Below the pieces are notes generated by a model. That model was not told the origin of the DNA. It did no database searches and saw nothing but the letters and a program-made list of their open reading frames with translations. Below are positions 46,301-53,959 of a DNA stretch of 64,000 nucleotides, one piece after another. Position 1 is the first letter of the stretch, and every line of letters starts with the position of its first letter. The stretch comes from Undaria pinnatifida (lineage: Eukaryota; Sar; Phaeophyceae; Laminariales; Alariaceae), in the NCBI GenBank assembly GCA_012845835.1, contig JABAKD010000026.1:3364199-3428198 (forward strand). Direction: 5' to 3'. The position numbers and the translations under genes are program-made.

Positions 46301-49300
46301 CTTACATATTTTAGGAAAGATCTGTACAGCTCATGCTACCGGGTGGGAGCCGTACGATCGGCATCATCTGGCACATGTTTCCTGGGCTGGATGTGTACTC
46401 TATATATACAGATCCTGCGGAACTTCTCATAAAGGCAGCTAAAGGATCTATTGTAGATGATCTAGATGATCTAGATGATCTAGATGATCTAGATGATCTG
46501 GATAATGATGTGTCCGAGGTATGGAACCTTAACGTTGTGCTACCTATAGGTTCGGGTTGGGTCGCAAAACCAACGCGGCTGCCAAATGAGCGTCATATTC
46601 CAAGTCGCCATCGACTTTTGTTTCGCCACATATATGCAACACCAGTACTCGTTACGTGTTACTCTCAAGCAATACATACCTGGTACTGTAGATCGGTCGC
46701 ATAACGCTGACTGTTATGATTCTGTTTCATCACATTTCATCCCAGCGAGCGGTAGTCCGTCTATGGCGGCGGTATGTGTCAGTCGGAAGTACCGGCACTT
46801 CAGCGGCAAGTAGTGTACTACTACTCCGCATGCTGCCGCTGCCGGTTGTTCCCATGTGTACCGAGCGATTTCACAGGCACTAACGCGGCCGACCGGCGCT
46901 AGTCAACCGGCGCTGTAGAGGGACTACCAATCAATGTAGTACGCCATGCTGCTGTGTGCATTGACCAGATTGACTGCTGTAGTGGAGTCACTACTGAACA
47001 TCGATTACGGCAACAGGCTGCTATCGCCTATCTCCCGACGGTACCTTAGCACTTTTGGTATTTGATGCAAGTGTTGTAAGGCTTGTTGCTTGGGTGGCTG
47101 ATCCTCGATCTGCTGCTGCCGACCCTCGGTTTGGTCGACGTGAGGTCAAGGCGTTTGGTGGGCCTTGCCGGCGGCTACGTGTATATCCGGGGTCAGCGTG
47201 GAGGGTTCAAGTTCGGGCGGGATCAGGTCTGGGTGGGATCAGAGCGCCAAGCGGGAGCATGGTGCACATTTGTGTGTCTGCGTGTGTTGGCCAATGAAAC
47301 GCAGTGGCGCATCAGTAGTTGACCAACGAAGGGCTTTCTCGAACAAGGGGTAAGCTCTACCGCATTTCTCAACACTCACCACATTCTGGAAATACTTCAT
47401 GGTAACCTTCCAGCCGTCCTTTTTCTCGTTGAATACCTCGTACGCTAATCGTGGGAAGATCCCCCAAAGCGGGTGAGGTTGGCCGTGCTTAAACCAAGCC
47501 TGCACCACAGGGGCGGATGGGAGAGACGGCGACATTTCTTGGTTTCTTGATGGCACACTGTGTCTCAGGTCAAAGCACAAGCAACCTACCCGGTGTATGA
47601 TAGTTACATTAAAACATGTTTAACCCTCTTTTATGATGCATACAATTCACGTCCTTGGGGATAAACTAATTAAAAACAGTGGTGGCACATTTTTTCAGCA
47701 GCAAATCGGTAAAAGTTGCCAATCCTCAACGCTCCGAATCATGGCAACAGTTGGTTCTGTAGGCACTGAGTAGGCGTTACTGAGGACCAAGGCTACGGTA
47801 TGGTAGTGTCATACTATCATACTCTATCATTGTAGTATCATTGTAGTGTCACCGCCCCATTTTAACTACCAGGTAAGGGATTTGAGGCACTACTAATAGC
47901 ACGAGTGAACTGTACCTCGCGGACTAAAATACTTTAGGTGATTGTGACGGCGAAGCGTAGCGGACCATTACATTGTGGATTAATTTCCATGGCCAATTTT
48001 AACCGCAAACGAATAGCGGGGTCGCTCGGGTGAGTGACTCCGAGTGACCCCGAGTGACCCCGAGTGACCCCAAGCGACTGTAGACAAAGCCTCCCAAAGT
48101 GACTCCCCTACAGCAGCCGTGGCCTGAGATGATCACGTATCATGTCCATGCGCTGATAACAGTATCGTTAGGGTTGTTAGCTGATTGGCTATACTGTTAA
48201 TATGTTGTACAATAAGTCATCGACTAGGTACTAGATGGCGATGATACTTCGGAGTACCTAGAGTTAGTTGCTTGCGGGCAAATGTAAGGAGTTTTGCGTA
48301 TTTGCGTCTGCCTGGTGCGCTTGTGGCTCGACGTGTGGTGCGCTTCTTTGCGTATGACTGGCGCGATTGCGGCTCGACGTGTCGTGTTTACAACTAAAAT
48401 ATTGAGTCAGTTAGTTGGCCTTTACTTCACCACCCAGCCAACGACTATTGTTAGCCAACTCAAAGCGCTAATACTCGCTACTCGTCACCAAAAGTCATTT
48501 GGTTATTTCGAGTGGTCACCTCGGGCTCATCGACGGCATCAGGGCCGAACACCGTGAAAGTCTTTCCAGAGCCAGACAAGCCGTACGCGAACAACACCAC
48601 GGCGTTCCCGGTCAGCAGATCGGCCTTGATCTTTTTCCCAACGGACGTGTACACCTGGTGGGGCATTGTGCTAAGCCTTAGTGTAGGTAGTGCATTGGTC
48701 GAGCTTGTGCCAGCATACGTAGTCAAACGGACTACAGCAGTAGCAAAAGCCTAAAATACCCTTAACTACGCCGAATGATGGCATTCAGCGAACCAGCTAA
48801 ACACTCAATTTCAATGCCGTTCAGAGTCTCGTATTCTCCAACGACGGGACCACGTTGATATGATACGCATCGATACCAAGGATACACCGAATCGAGGAGA
48901 CGCTGAATATAAACGAGTCTACACCAATGGTACAACCCACGCAACTCCGCCTTTCTGCCTTACCTGGTACAGCTTAACGACGACAACTATTATTACCTCC
49001 TTTCAAGACTGCACCCACGTTTAGGGTGCAAACTACTTGGAATTAGTATCCGGAATTTTTTGCAGTACTTTTTTTTTCACGTTTCTCAGGCTAAATATCG
49101 AGCTTGATAAACGCTATAATGATGAGGCACCTTCTCCTGGTCAATGAGCTCCATATCCTCCGCTGCAACAGCATCTTTCTTGACATGTCGAGAGAAGCCG
49201 AAGGCCGACCACCAGGCGTACGTGAAGGCGAATCTTGTCGTCGAGTAGGCGGAGTTGAGAATGTCAATCTGGATCGGAAACAACGTTGTTGACGGTGAAC

Positions 49301-49708
49301 ATAAAAAAATAGCCAAATACTACTGTCGGTGATGATGATATGGGGGATGGTGGGGAGGAATCTCAGACGGTAGCGCTTCCACAAGATGTTTCGTGCACGT
49401 CGTCGTATAACCAACATATCTCTCCTTCGCTAGCTCAGCCCCAGTTGCTCAGCTCGAGACGGCATTCTTACGTGAGGGATTCGAGTACTATATCGCATCA
49501 GATCGTATCATCATACGAGAACGGTGGTATCATAGCCGCAAAACGGGAAAGTACCCACTCGTAAAAAAATAGTCGCGTGTATCTTACTATCCGTTGCAAA
49601 TTTACTCGCCTCGCCCTCCTCTTCTCCCCGCTGGGTCAAAGTCACACCAAGGTCATCGTCGATCGTGAAAGGGCGGCATCGTATCGCGACCTTGATGCTC
49701 ACGCTCAT
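24544..49708 (-). CDS. Kinesin-3 (KIF1/Unc104-like) motor protein with FHA domain
   Basis: Plus-end-directed microtubule motor of the vesicle-carrying kinesin-3 class. Exons, 5' to 3' on the minus strand: 49708-49559, 49268-49131, 48654-48520, 47499-47380, 45837-45652, 44444-44283, 43538-43428, 42345-42218, 41733-41565, 40957-40604, 39851-39706, 38725-38579, 37512-37371, 36943-36806, 35372-35307, 34811-34695, 33730-33608, 32386-32273, 31924-31775, 30687-30507, 30466-30371, about 30287-30268, 30086-29898, 28265-28179, 25323-24544. They total 4149 nt, 1382 residues plus TAG, all in phase. The ATG at 49708 starts MSVSIKVAIRCRPF, the usual first strand of a kinesin motor. Domain order is motor, neck, FHA, KIF1B-like region, C2-like region and a low-complexity tail. 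Two places are uncertain. A strong GTAAGA donor at 49587 breaks phase, so exon 1 is drawn to a weaker GTGGGT. The tiny exon near 30268-30305 has two possible acceptors. Confidence 0.85.
26715..27060 (+). repeat. Family C palindromic repeats, second cluster
   Basis: TCGCACCCCCGTGCGA, CGCACAGGGGTGCGATAACT and GTGCGGAAAATGAATGAAAT occur here. A roughly 75-bp unit (CGCACACCCCTGTGCGGTAA, CTCCGACATGTGCGA) is then repeated three times. Another copy is at 27555-27700. Confidence 0.82.
27555..27700 (+). repeat. Family C copy
   Basis: ATCGCACCCCTGTGCGATGA, GTGCGGAAAATGAATTAAAT and ACGCACAGGGGTGCGATGAC: two palindromic ends with an AT-rich centre, MITE-like. Confidence 0.82.
28179..35372 (-). CDS. Kinesin KIF1B-like and C2-like region exons
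   Basis: Exons 35372-35307, 34811-34695, 33730-33608, 32386-32273, 31924-31775, 30687-30507, 30466-30371, about 30287-30268, 30086-29898 and 28265-28179. They encode a short coiled coil, then LLPHVKEAEQFMQLFGRD, VKNSKTGQSCYVSSFGFLEQ and EGTHQLGVATLFTEPIVYMM. These line up with the KIF1 middle region (VxEANxI, VxNxxTGQ, IGTAxVYLxSLAYM). Exon 30086-29898 has FEIKAGFGLP followed by AYCQYDLLGETYTTE, which matches the KIF1 pattern IxxAxGLP..VFCQF and looks like the first strands of a C2-type fold. Exon 28265-28179 (VTREIVDQLSKPLQVSLYVG) matches VTxxFLDYI...IEVYG. The 30305-30268 segment is the weakest part of the model. Confidence 0.75.
28795..28860 (-). repeat. Decayed copy of the start of kinesin exon 28265-28179
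   Basis: Plus-strand CTCTCGTGTTACCTGTTCGT and CACGGGGCAG near 28250-28330 recur as CTCTCGTGTTACATGTTCGC and CGCGGGGTAGCATTGCAAGG at about 28810-28850. A second internal copy of CACGGGGCAGNATNGCAAA lies at 28302. Confidence 0.78.
30860..30920 (-). repeat. Decayed copy of the start of kinesin exon 30687-30507
   Basis: Plus-strand TTTATCACGGCGAATCGCTC, ATCGTCCTGTCGAGGTAGGG and AAGCGTGGTCGG at 30661-30714 recur as TTTATCACGGCCAATCGCCC, ATCGTCCTACCGAGGTAGGA and AAGCGTGGTCGG at about 30865-30915. Confidence 0.82.
31625..31765 (+). repeat. Family B copy in kinesin intron
   Basis: GGTGTCTCTATTAAGAGTAG, GGGATGCGTGGTCAATGGTC and GGCAAGCAACAAATGAGTAC match 1085-1215 in another gene. Confidence 0.84.
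32145..32262 (+). repeat. Degenerate GGTCCGGT/GGTACGGT repeat
   Basis: Roughly 8-10-bp units (CGGTCCGGTT, CGGTGCGATA, CGGTACGGTG) begin about 10 bp past the donor of kinesin exon 32386-32273, reading in gene sense. Confidence 0.82.
32968..33012 (+). repeat. 9-bp repeat, unit ACCGAAACG
   Basis: Five perfect units of GACCGAAAC, followed by a short AT run at 33093-33108. It is intronic in the kinesin gene. Confidence 0.9.
33185..33420 (+). repeat. Family F copy in kinesin intron
   Basis: GACCCAAAAACTGATTTGGA, AGTAGGCTAAGGAGCCCC and CAAAAAAAGGTATACCTCTA. Confidence 0.75.
34245..34510 (+). repeat. Family D cluster in kinesin intron
   Basis: ACCGGCACTATTTAGGGCAC, CGTGCCAAGCGATTCCACCG and CAACCGGCACTATCGGGG are repeated at irregular spacing. 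Confidence 0.75.
36575..36800 (+). repeat. Family D cluster, second kinesin copy
   Basis: CACCGGCACTGTTCGGTATA, CACCGGCACTACACGAGAAA and CAAGCGATTTAACCGGCAC lie between the FHA exon 36943-36806 and the next exon. Confidence 0.75.
36806..38725 (-). CDS. Kinesin FHA-domain exons
   Basis: Three exons (38725-38579, 37512-37371, 36943-36806) encode the FHA domain that defines kinesin-3. The entry is LPHLVNVDEDPF, nearly the KIF1 PHLVNLNEDP signature. It is followed by an ITVFG strand, the KHCSIEV strand (equivalent to HCxF), VTRNGKRL (equivalent to the xVNGKxV turn) and YDRVGIGGELLLFRW closing the sandwich. FHA domains bind phosphothreonine or act as a fold in cargo and dimer contacts. The usual Gly-Arg of the phospho-binding loop reads FGPGG here, with no Arg, so phosphopeptide binding may be lost. 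Confidence 0.83.
37615..37690 (-). repeat. Decayed copy of the start of kinesin exon 37512-37371
   Basis: The exon edge on the plus strand (CGATGCTGCAGTGTTTGCGC, TGGACGCTGTTAAACATA) is copied as CGATGCTGCCATGTGTGCGC, TGGACTCTGTTGAACATA at about 37624-37662. It includes the acceptor and about 28 bp of exon. Confidence 0.82.
39430..39660 (+). repeat. Family E dispersed repeat
   Basis: GGGGCTCAGTTTTCAGCCTC, TTGTCCGACAACCGTGGAAA and CCAACGCACAAAATTGACGA match 52120-52390 in order. Shorter matches are at 62045-62150 and 62565-62660. Confidence 0.82.
39706..40957 (-). CDS. Kinesin neck coil and linker exons
   Basis: Exon 40957-40604 begins ALVEQLRQQQAELAK, a short coiled coil just after the motor. 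It then becomes acidic and alanine-rich, with a poly-Ala run coded by GCT/GCC/GCG repeats (about 40672-40722). Exon 39851-39706 continues with LQEMLEAKQLQLQK and a second Gln/Glu-rich helix. This position, between motor and FHA, is where kinesin-3 motors carry the neck coil that controls dimerisation. The poly-Ala tract is likely to vary in length between individuals. Confidence 0.8.
40280..40500 (+). repeat. Family G repeat shared with a p115 intron
   Basis: GCCTCGGACGGGTTTCCAAG and CAAACGCCGAGCGATACGTC match CGCTTCGGACGGGTTTCCAA (about 12675) and CAAACGCCGAGCGATGCATC (about 12718) in p115 intron 12383-14607. Confidence 0.75.
41450..41564 (-). repeat. Copies of the 3' edge of kinesin exon 41733-41565
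   Basis: The words GTGTACCTTCATTTGCTC, which span the donor end of the exon, recur in four degenerate units of about 25-35 bp between 41450 and 41564 (GTGCACCTTGATTTGCGC, GTGTACCTCTAGTTTCCTTA and others). Here the copies are on the donor side. Confidence 0.7.
41565..49708 (-). CDS. Kinesin motor and neck exons
   Basis: Nine exons encode the ATPase motor. The P-loop is GLSGSGKT in exon 48654-48520, where the usual kinesin form is GQTGAGKT/S. Switch I is FNHQSTRGHC in 44444-44283 instead of NxxSSRSH. Switch II is VCDLAGTE in the same exon instead of DLAGSE, and INLSLSE in 43538-43428 replaces INKSLxxL. The neck side has YTFSTLGFAKNASVV in 41733-41565, equivalent to STLRYADRAK. An early insert, YSTTRFAFTYAWW, lies before the P-loop in exon 49268-49131. 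The catalytic Lys/Thr of the P-loop and the DxxG of switch II are kept, so the motor is probably active. The Ser-to-Gly change in switch I is unusual and sits at the nucleotide-sensing loop. Confidence 0.87.
42965..43042. repeat. Long imperfect hairpin with CACGTG centre
   Basis: Arms of 31 bp (42965-42995 and 43012-43042) pair except for a 7-base internal mismatch. The loop contains the palindrome GTCACGTGAC. It is intronic in the kinesin gene. Confidence 0.75.
43170..43415 (+). repeat. ATG/GATCAAAAT repeat next to a kinesin donor
   Basis: An ATGATG run is followed by GATCAAAATGATGATCAAAG-type units. It ends about 12 bp from the donor of exon 43538-43428, on the intron side. Confidence 0.9.
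43955..44002 (+). repeat. 9-bp repeat, unit GTACCATAT
   Basis: Five copies in the kinesin intron between exons 44444-44283 and 43538-43428. A TAG/GTA trinucleotide run follows at 44140-44215. Confidence 0.9.
44490..44672 (-). repeat. Two decayed copies of the start of kinesin exon 44444-44283
   Basis: The plus-strand phrase around CATGATGCAGTGCCCTCGAG and TGGTGGTTAAACTGATGG recurs at about 44500-44550 (CGATGCAGTGCTTTGGTGGT, TTGAATTGATGG). It recurs again at about 44615-44665 (CATGGTACAATGCCCTCCAA). Each includes the acceptor and 25-35 bp of exon. Confidence 0.8.
45328..45512 (+). repeat. 9-bp minisatellite, unit TTAGTACCG
   Basis: About 20 copies alternating GTACCG and GTGCCG. It is intronic, on the transcript-downstream side of kinesin exon 45837-45652. 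Confidence 0.92.
45950..46110 (-). repeat. Decayed copy of the start of kinesin exon 45837-45652
   Basis: On the plus strand, CTGCTGCACCAATCTATG is followed by GGTGAAGCCGTCCGCGTCCT and GACGATGGGGCTCAC, then CAGTCTCCACCTA and GGTGGGGTTAGG. This copies about 120 bp of exon plus acceptor and intron edge, about 240 bp upstream in gene sense. Confidence 0.85.
46450..46505 (+). repeat. 9-bp repeat, unit GATGATCTA
   Basis: Six copies in a kinesin intron. It gives a false Asp-Leu-Asp-Asp open frame. Confidence 0.88.
46780..46935 (+). repeat. Family D cluster, third kinesin copy
   Basis: GTACCGGCACTTCAGCGGCA, CCGAGCGATTTCACAGGCAC and AACCGGCGCTGTAGAGGGAC. Confidence 0.72.
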
Positions 49709-49888
49709 CGCGGCGCATGGATGAAGCAGCACGCAGTGCACCTGGCACACACGAGAGCTTCCGGCGAAGATTCGGTGCGTAAATCTTTCCCGGTTTCATC
49801 ACGCCTTTAAATATATAAAAACCCTTTTAAAGAAAAAAAATCGCAGCAGCTCGCAGCTCGTCGCCCACAGCAGAGAGATATCGAGCCT
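49709..49888. promoter_or_regulatory. Divergent promoter between kinesin-3 and Treslin
   Basis: Only 180 bp separate the kinesin ATG (49708, minus) from the Treslin ATG (49889, plus), so both 5' UTRs and both core promoters must fit here or overlap the first exons. An AT-rich core with TTTAAATATATAAA lies at about 49805-49820 and could act as a TATA element. TTTCCCGG at about 49788 is only weakly like an E2F site. No repeats are present, unlike almost all other non-coding sequence in the window. Confidence 0.7.
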
Positions 49889-52800
49889 ATGTCCGCACCA
49901 GGGCCTCTGGCTGTGGGACGACGTGATCGGAATGATACGCCCCTGCACGAGTCATGCACCACTCGGGTGCTGATTCTCATTGACGTCGCCCAGCTTGCCG
50001 CAGATAAGGACGCCAACGGCGCCCTCAACGCAGCTAGTTTCATCGACGGTCTATCCCTGAGCGTACTGAGAGTACTCACCCAACTTTGCCTCTCCTGTCC
50101 CAAGGAGTCTTGGGTAGAATGGGCGCCGAGGTTCTTTGACTCCAGACACGGTGGAGTAGGGAAGACCCCGGCGGAGCTGAAAGCCAGGCTGAGGGCGAGG
50201 AAGGCTGCACAGGGTACGAGAGGGTTCGCCAAGGTCACGCACGCTTCATTTCAGTCGTTCGGCGATGCCTGCTTGGCGATGGCCTGCGGGACCCAGGGCG
50301 ACCCTCTACGGCGCGACCGGGAGTCTGCGCTGAGACGTTGGGCCCACGGGCGGAACAACCACCCTCCCACCCGGTAAGGACTACTGCTGCTGTGTTTGCT
50401 TGATGCCAAGTGGCGATAGGCTTGCTGCTGTCTGGCGACATAGGTGTGTCCTGTTTCCGATTTTCGAGCTCTCGCAACAAACCTACGGAAAACTCTCAAA
50501 AGAGGCTTTCCCCAAGCGATGCCTCTCGGCACGGTCGCACTGGGAGAGGCCGCTTATAGCGATCTCTTCAACCGGAGACTTCAAGTCTGGTGGTCGTTTT
50601 GGTAACTTCGCTATGCTAGGGTTGAATGCCTGTTTGCGCAGATTGGGGAGAATATGGGATCATAAATTGCCAACGGAAGTCGTTAGATATCGCTGCCACC
50701 TTTCGTTTTTTTGCCTCATGTTTTGGCCGATGAGTACTCATGACTGACCTCGAGAGTTCAAGACTGCTGCTGCTTCTCGTGCGAAGACTGCAGCTGCTGT
50801 GTCTGCTGCTGCGCACCTCGTGCAGCGAGCAGCCTTTCATATTATACGTTAACACGTGAGCAAACAAATGGTCTAACGGGCACTCTGGGAGGTGCTCGTA
50901 CAGCAATAAACGGCAGTAATACACAGTTCCCTCTATTGGACCGATGAAAAGCGACATAAGACCCTACAATTAATAATAGAGTGGCGATGAGTTATCATGT
51001 GATCACCCCCATGATTTGGGAGGAGGGAGCAGCAGTACGCACGATTGTCACCGCCGTGTTGCGCGTGCCGTGCAGCTTGTTTAGTTGCAGTTCGGCGCAT
51101 GCCCTACTCCGACAGCCAGGTCTGCTTCGTGTTGCTGATATTGTAGTCCTCATTTTCATTTGTTTCTTGTCCCTCTCACGCCCCAAAAAACTTAAGAAAG
51201 GCAGAAAAGCGATGTGCGAGTCGTAGACGCGAGTACGGCCGCCTGCGGCGTTTTCGTGTGTAATGGTACTGGTGTACGTATTTTGTTTTTGTTTTTTGTT
51301 TTTGTTTTTGTTTTTGTTTATTTCGTATTTCTCTCTTCCAATGTATTTCTGTTGCTGACGTATGTATGTTGTGCCTGTCGTACCCAGTACTAGGGCATGA
51401 CATTGCGTTGTCGAATGCATTACGATGCATTATCTCTGTGTCGTAGCTTGTGACCACAGAGCTGATCTTTCTAGGGTGAAGAATCAGTACGGACACTGGG
51501 TGTGCTGGATGTCGACGAGTAGAAGAACGGTTTAATGTGAAGAACACACACACACACACGTAAAATACGCTGGAAGAACACACCGCGTCGCCCTGCGTCA
51601 CCCCGTCATCTCGAAATTGTGACAATGCCCGCCTGCATCCCGCCACGCGACAGCAGTACTCTTCCCCTCCAGAATCAGTGGGGCCTGTCTTGTCTTGTGG
51701 CCACGAAGTAGATTGTGGCCAATACTCTTTTTTGGAACGGCAACTGCTGGCTGCTGAGCGATGATCGACACCCGACGAACAACGCTTGCTGGTCTCACCA
51801 TCTACTACGTAATCGATTAACATTTGCGATACTACCGTGATTAATGCTGTGCAGGGCACAACCACACCAGAGCGCTGCAGCTTCCCTCTCCGTGGGGTCC
51901 GCCACTTGCCCCAGTCGGAAAGCGGGTCTCGTCGAAGAGTCGCGGGACGACGACGGACCTCGACGTATGTACTCCGGTCACGATATGTCTAGCCACGAAG
52001 TGGTGGTGCGGTCTCTGCTGGAGGTGCTGCAGGAGTTCACCGAGGCGGGCGAGGGCGATCGAACGGTGAGACTACGAACGGTATTGGTAGAAAACAGGGG
52101 GTTTCGTCGTTTTTGCGTATTTGAAGCGGAGCGATTTTGTAGTCTGCGACGGCACCTAAAAATTGGGGCTCATTTCCAGGCCCGCGTGCTCGCATCTCCA
52201 TGTCCCGTCCGACGGCTGGAAGTTTCCAAAAGGAACGAACTGAGAACTGAGGCACGAACTGAGGAACTGTCATGTTACTCTTCACCATCTTTTCAACCAA
52301 CGCACACAATTGACGACAATTGCAAATGTCCACCAGCGCGAGTTCCTAGCTACTGGTAGGCGAGAGCTACAGATAGTATTTTGTCTTTCGAGTACTGTCT
52401 ACTACCAGGTACTATTTATGCACTGTATAGGAGACATTTTGTACAAGAAACGTTTTTCTGCGACCTGAATGTCGCCCGCCTTCCACCCTCCGTAGTGTTT
52501 TGTTTGTTTGTCTTTTTCGGTAGCTGCAGATAGGTAGGTAGGTAGGTAGGTAGGTAGGTATGTAGGTAGGTAGCTGCAGGTTTTCCTTTTGCCTCACAGC
52601 TTTGTTCACGTTACGTGTACAATGATATTGTACTGGGGCGGCTGGGTTACTGTGATACTGCGGGGACGGGTGGGGATTGGCGAGGGCAGCTGCTGTTTCG
52701 GATGGATCCGGCAGGCGGCTTACCCGCTTACCCATCTCCGGGACTTCCCCCAATCCGTCAGACGGCTTCCGTCTCCGGAGATTGTTGCCCCTCGTCCAGT

Positions 52801-53959
52801 GGAGCTTAGCACTTTCCATAGTACGACTTATCCGAGAAAAGGGTTGAGGCTCACCGTGTACGGAACGATGGGAATTATCCCTGCGTTGATTAATTGGGTT
52901 TGATTGAAGTAAGGCTAAGGTTAGGGTTAGGGTTAGAAACAATTCAAGGTGTACGCCAAATATTTTCTCGAATATGTGATAAGGTACCCTCTACCCGTTT
53001 ACCCGTCTCCGGGTTTGTCCGTCAATCATCCGCCGGGCGTATTTCCGCCTCCAGAGATTGTTGCCCCCTCGTCCCTCGTCTCTTTCCCGTGTGGAATGTT
53101 GTTCTTCTCGTGCCTTTGGTCACTCACGGTGGCTGTCGCTTTCAGTGGTTGTAGGAATATATATATATATATTTGTCACATACAGCAGTTGTAGAGATAA
53201 ACATAATACGGAGTACTTACCATCGTAACATACCTATGGAATGTACCTTGTAGAAAAAACCCTGCGCTGGAATTGAGCAACGCTAATAGTCGATTGCTCG
53301 TTTCCAGCATTCCTGTGAACGGGCGCGTTTGTAGTCGTGCTGCTTCAGTTGCTGCAGGCTGCTACTCGTATCCTTCAAATGGCGATTACCGCGCGAAACC
53401 ATGCTGCTGGTTAGCTAGTGCGAATGTTGTGCCGCTTTCTCGATTCCGATTTCAAACGTTGATGCTGCTCACCGTCTCGAGTGCCTTCTTTATGGAAGAT
53501 GGCCGCAGCCACCGCCACCGCCGTTGTGTCCCTAATTGTAGAAGACAGCCGCAGCTACCGGCGTTGGCTGTATTTGTATACGCAACCCTAACCTCGACAG
53601 AAGCGAACGCTCGCTTTTCGGGACAAACCACTTGAGCTTAACGAGATGACTCTTTTTCGGAGTGGTATAAGGGTTAAACCGTAGTTATCCACACTGCCAT
53701 GAGTGTTACATGCTTGCGCGTTTCTTTTGCTTGGGGACGTATGATGTCCCTGTTCTTAGACCTGGCGTAATCCTCCGACCCCCTCCTGACCGTTTTTGTG
53801 CAGGCTGCCCATTCTACTGCAAGAGCCACGTTTGAGAGCGGGACTGAGAAGGTGCAGCTTCTGCTGCTGCACAGCGCGTTTCCGCGTTTGGACGATGATG
53901 CCGAGCTGTTCGCCTTGCGCGGAAATTTTACGGCGGAAGCCGCGGCGATCGCCGTCAAG
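49889..53959 (+). CDS. TICRR: Treslin N-terminal domain exons
   Basis: Exons 49889-50373, 51873-52065 and 53804-53959. The first has VLILIDVAQ and later VEWAPRFFDSR, matching the vWA-like start of TICRR (LLLDTA...WAFKFFDSQ). The second encodes SLLEVLQEFT, equivalent to the ALMETLLDYQ helix. The third has VQLLLLHSAFPRLDDDAEL, equivalent to NAVFLLAPCPHSQREL. The 50373/51873 junction splits a codon 2+1 and uses CAGAG as acceptor; a nearby CAG would break phase. In animals this domain works together with MTBP. Confidence 0.8.
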
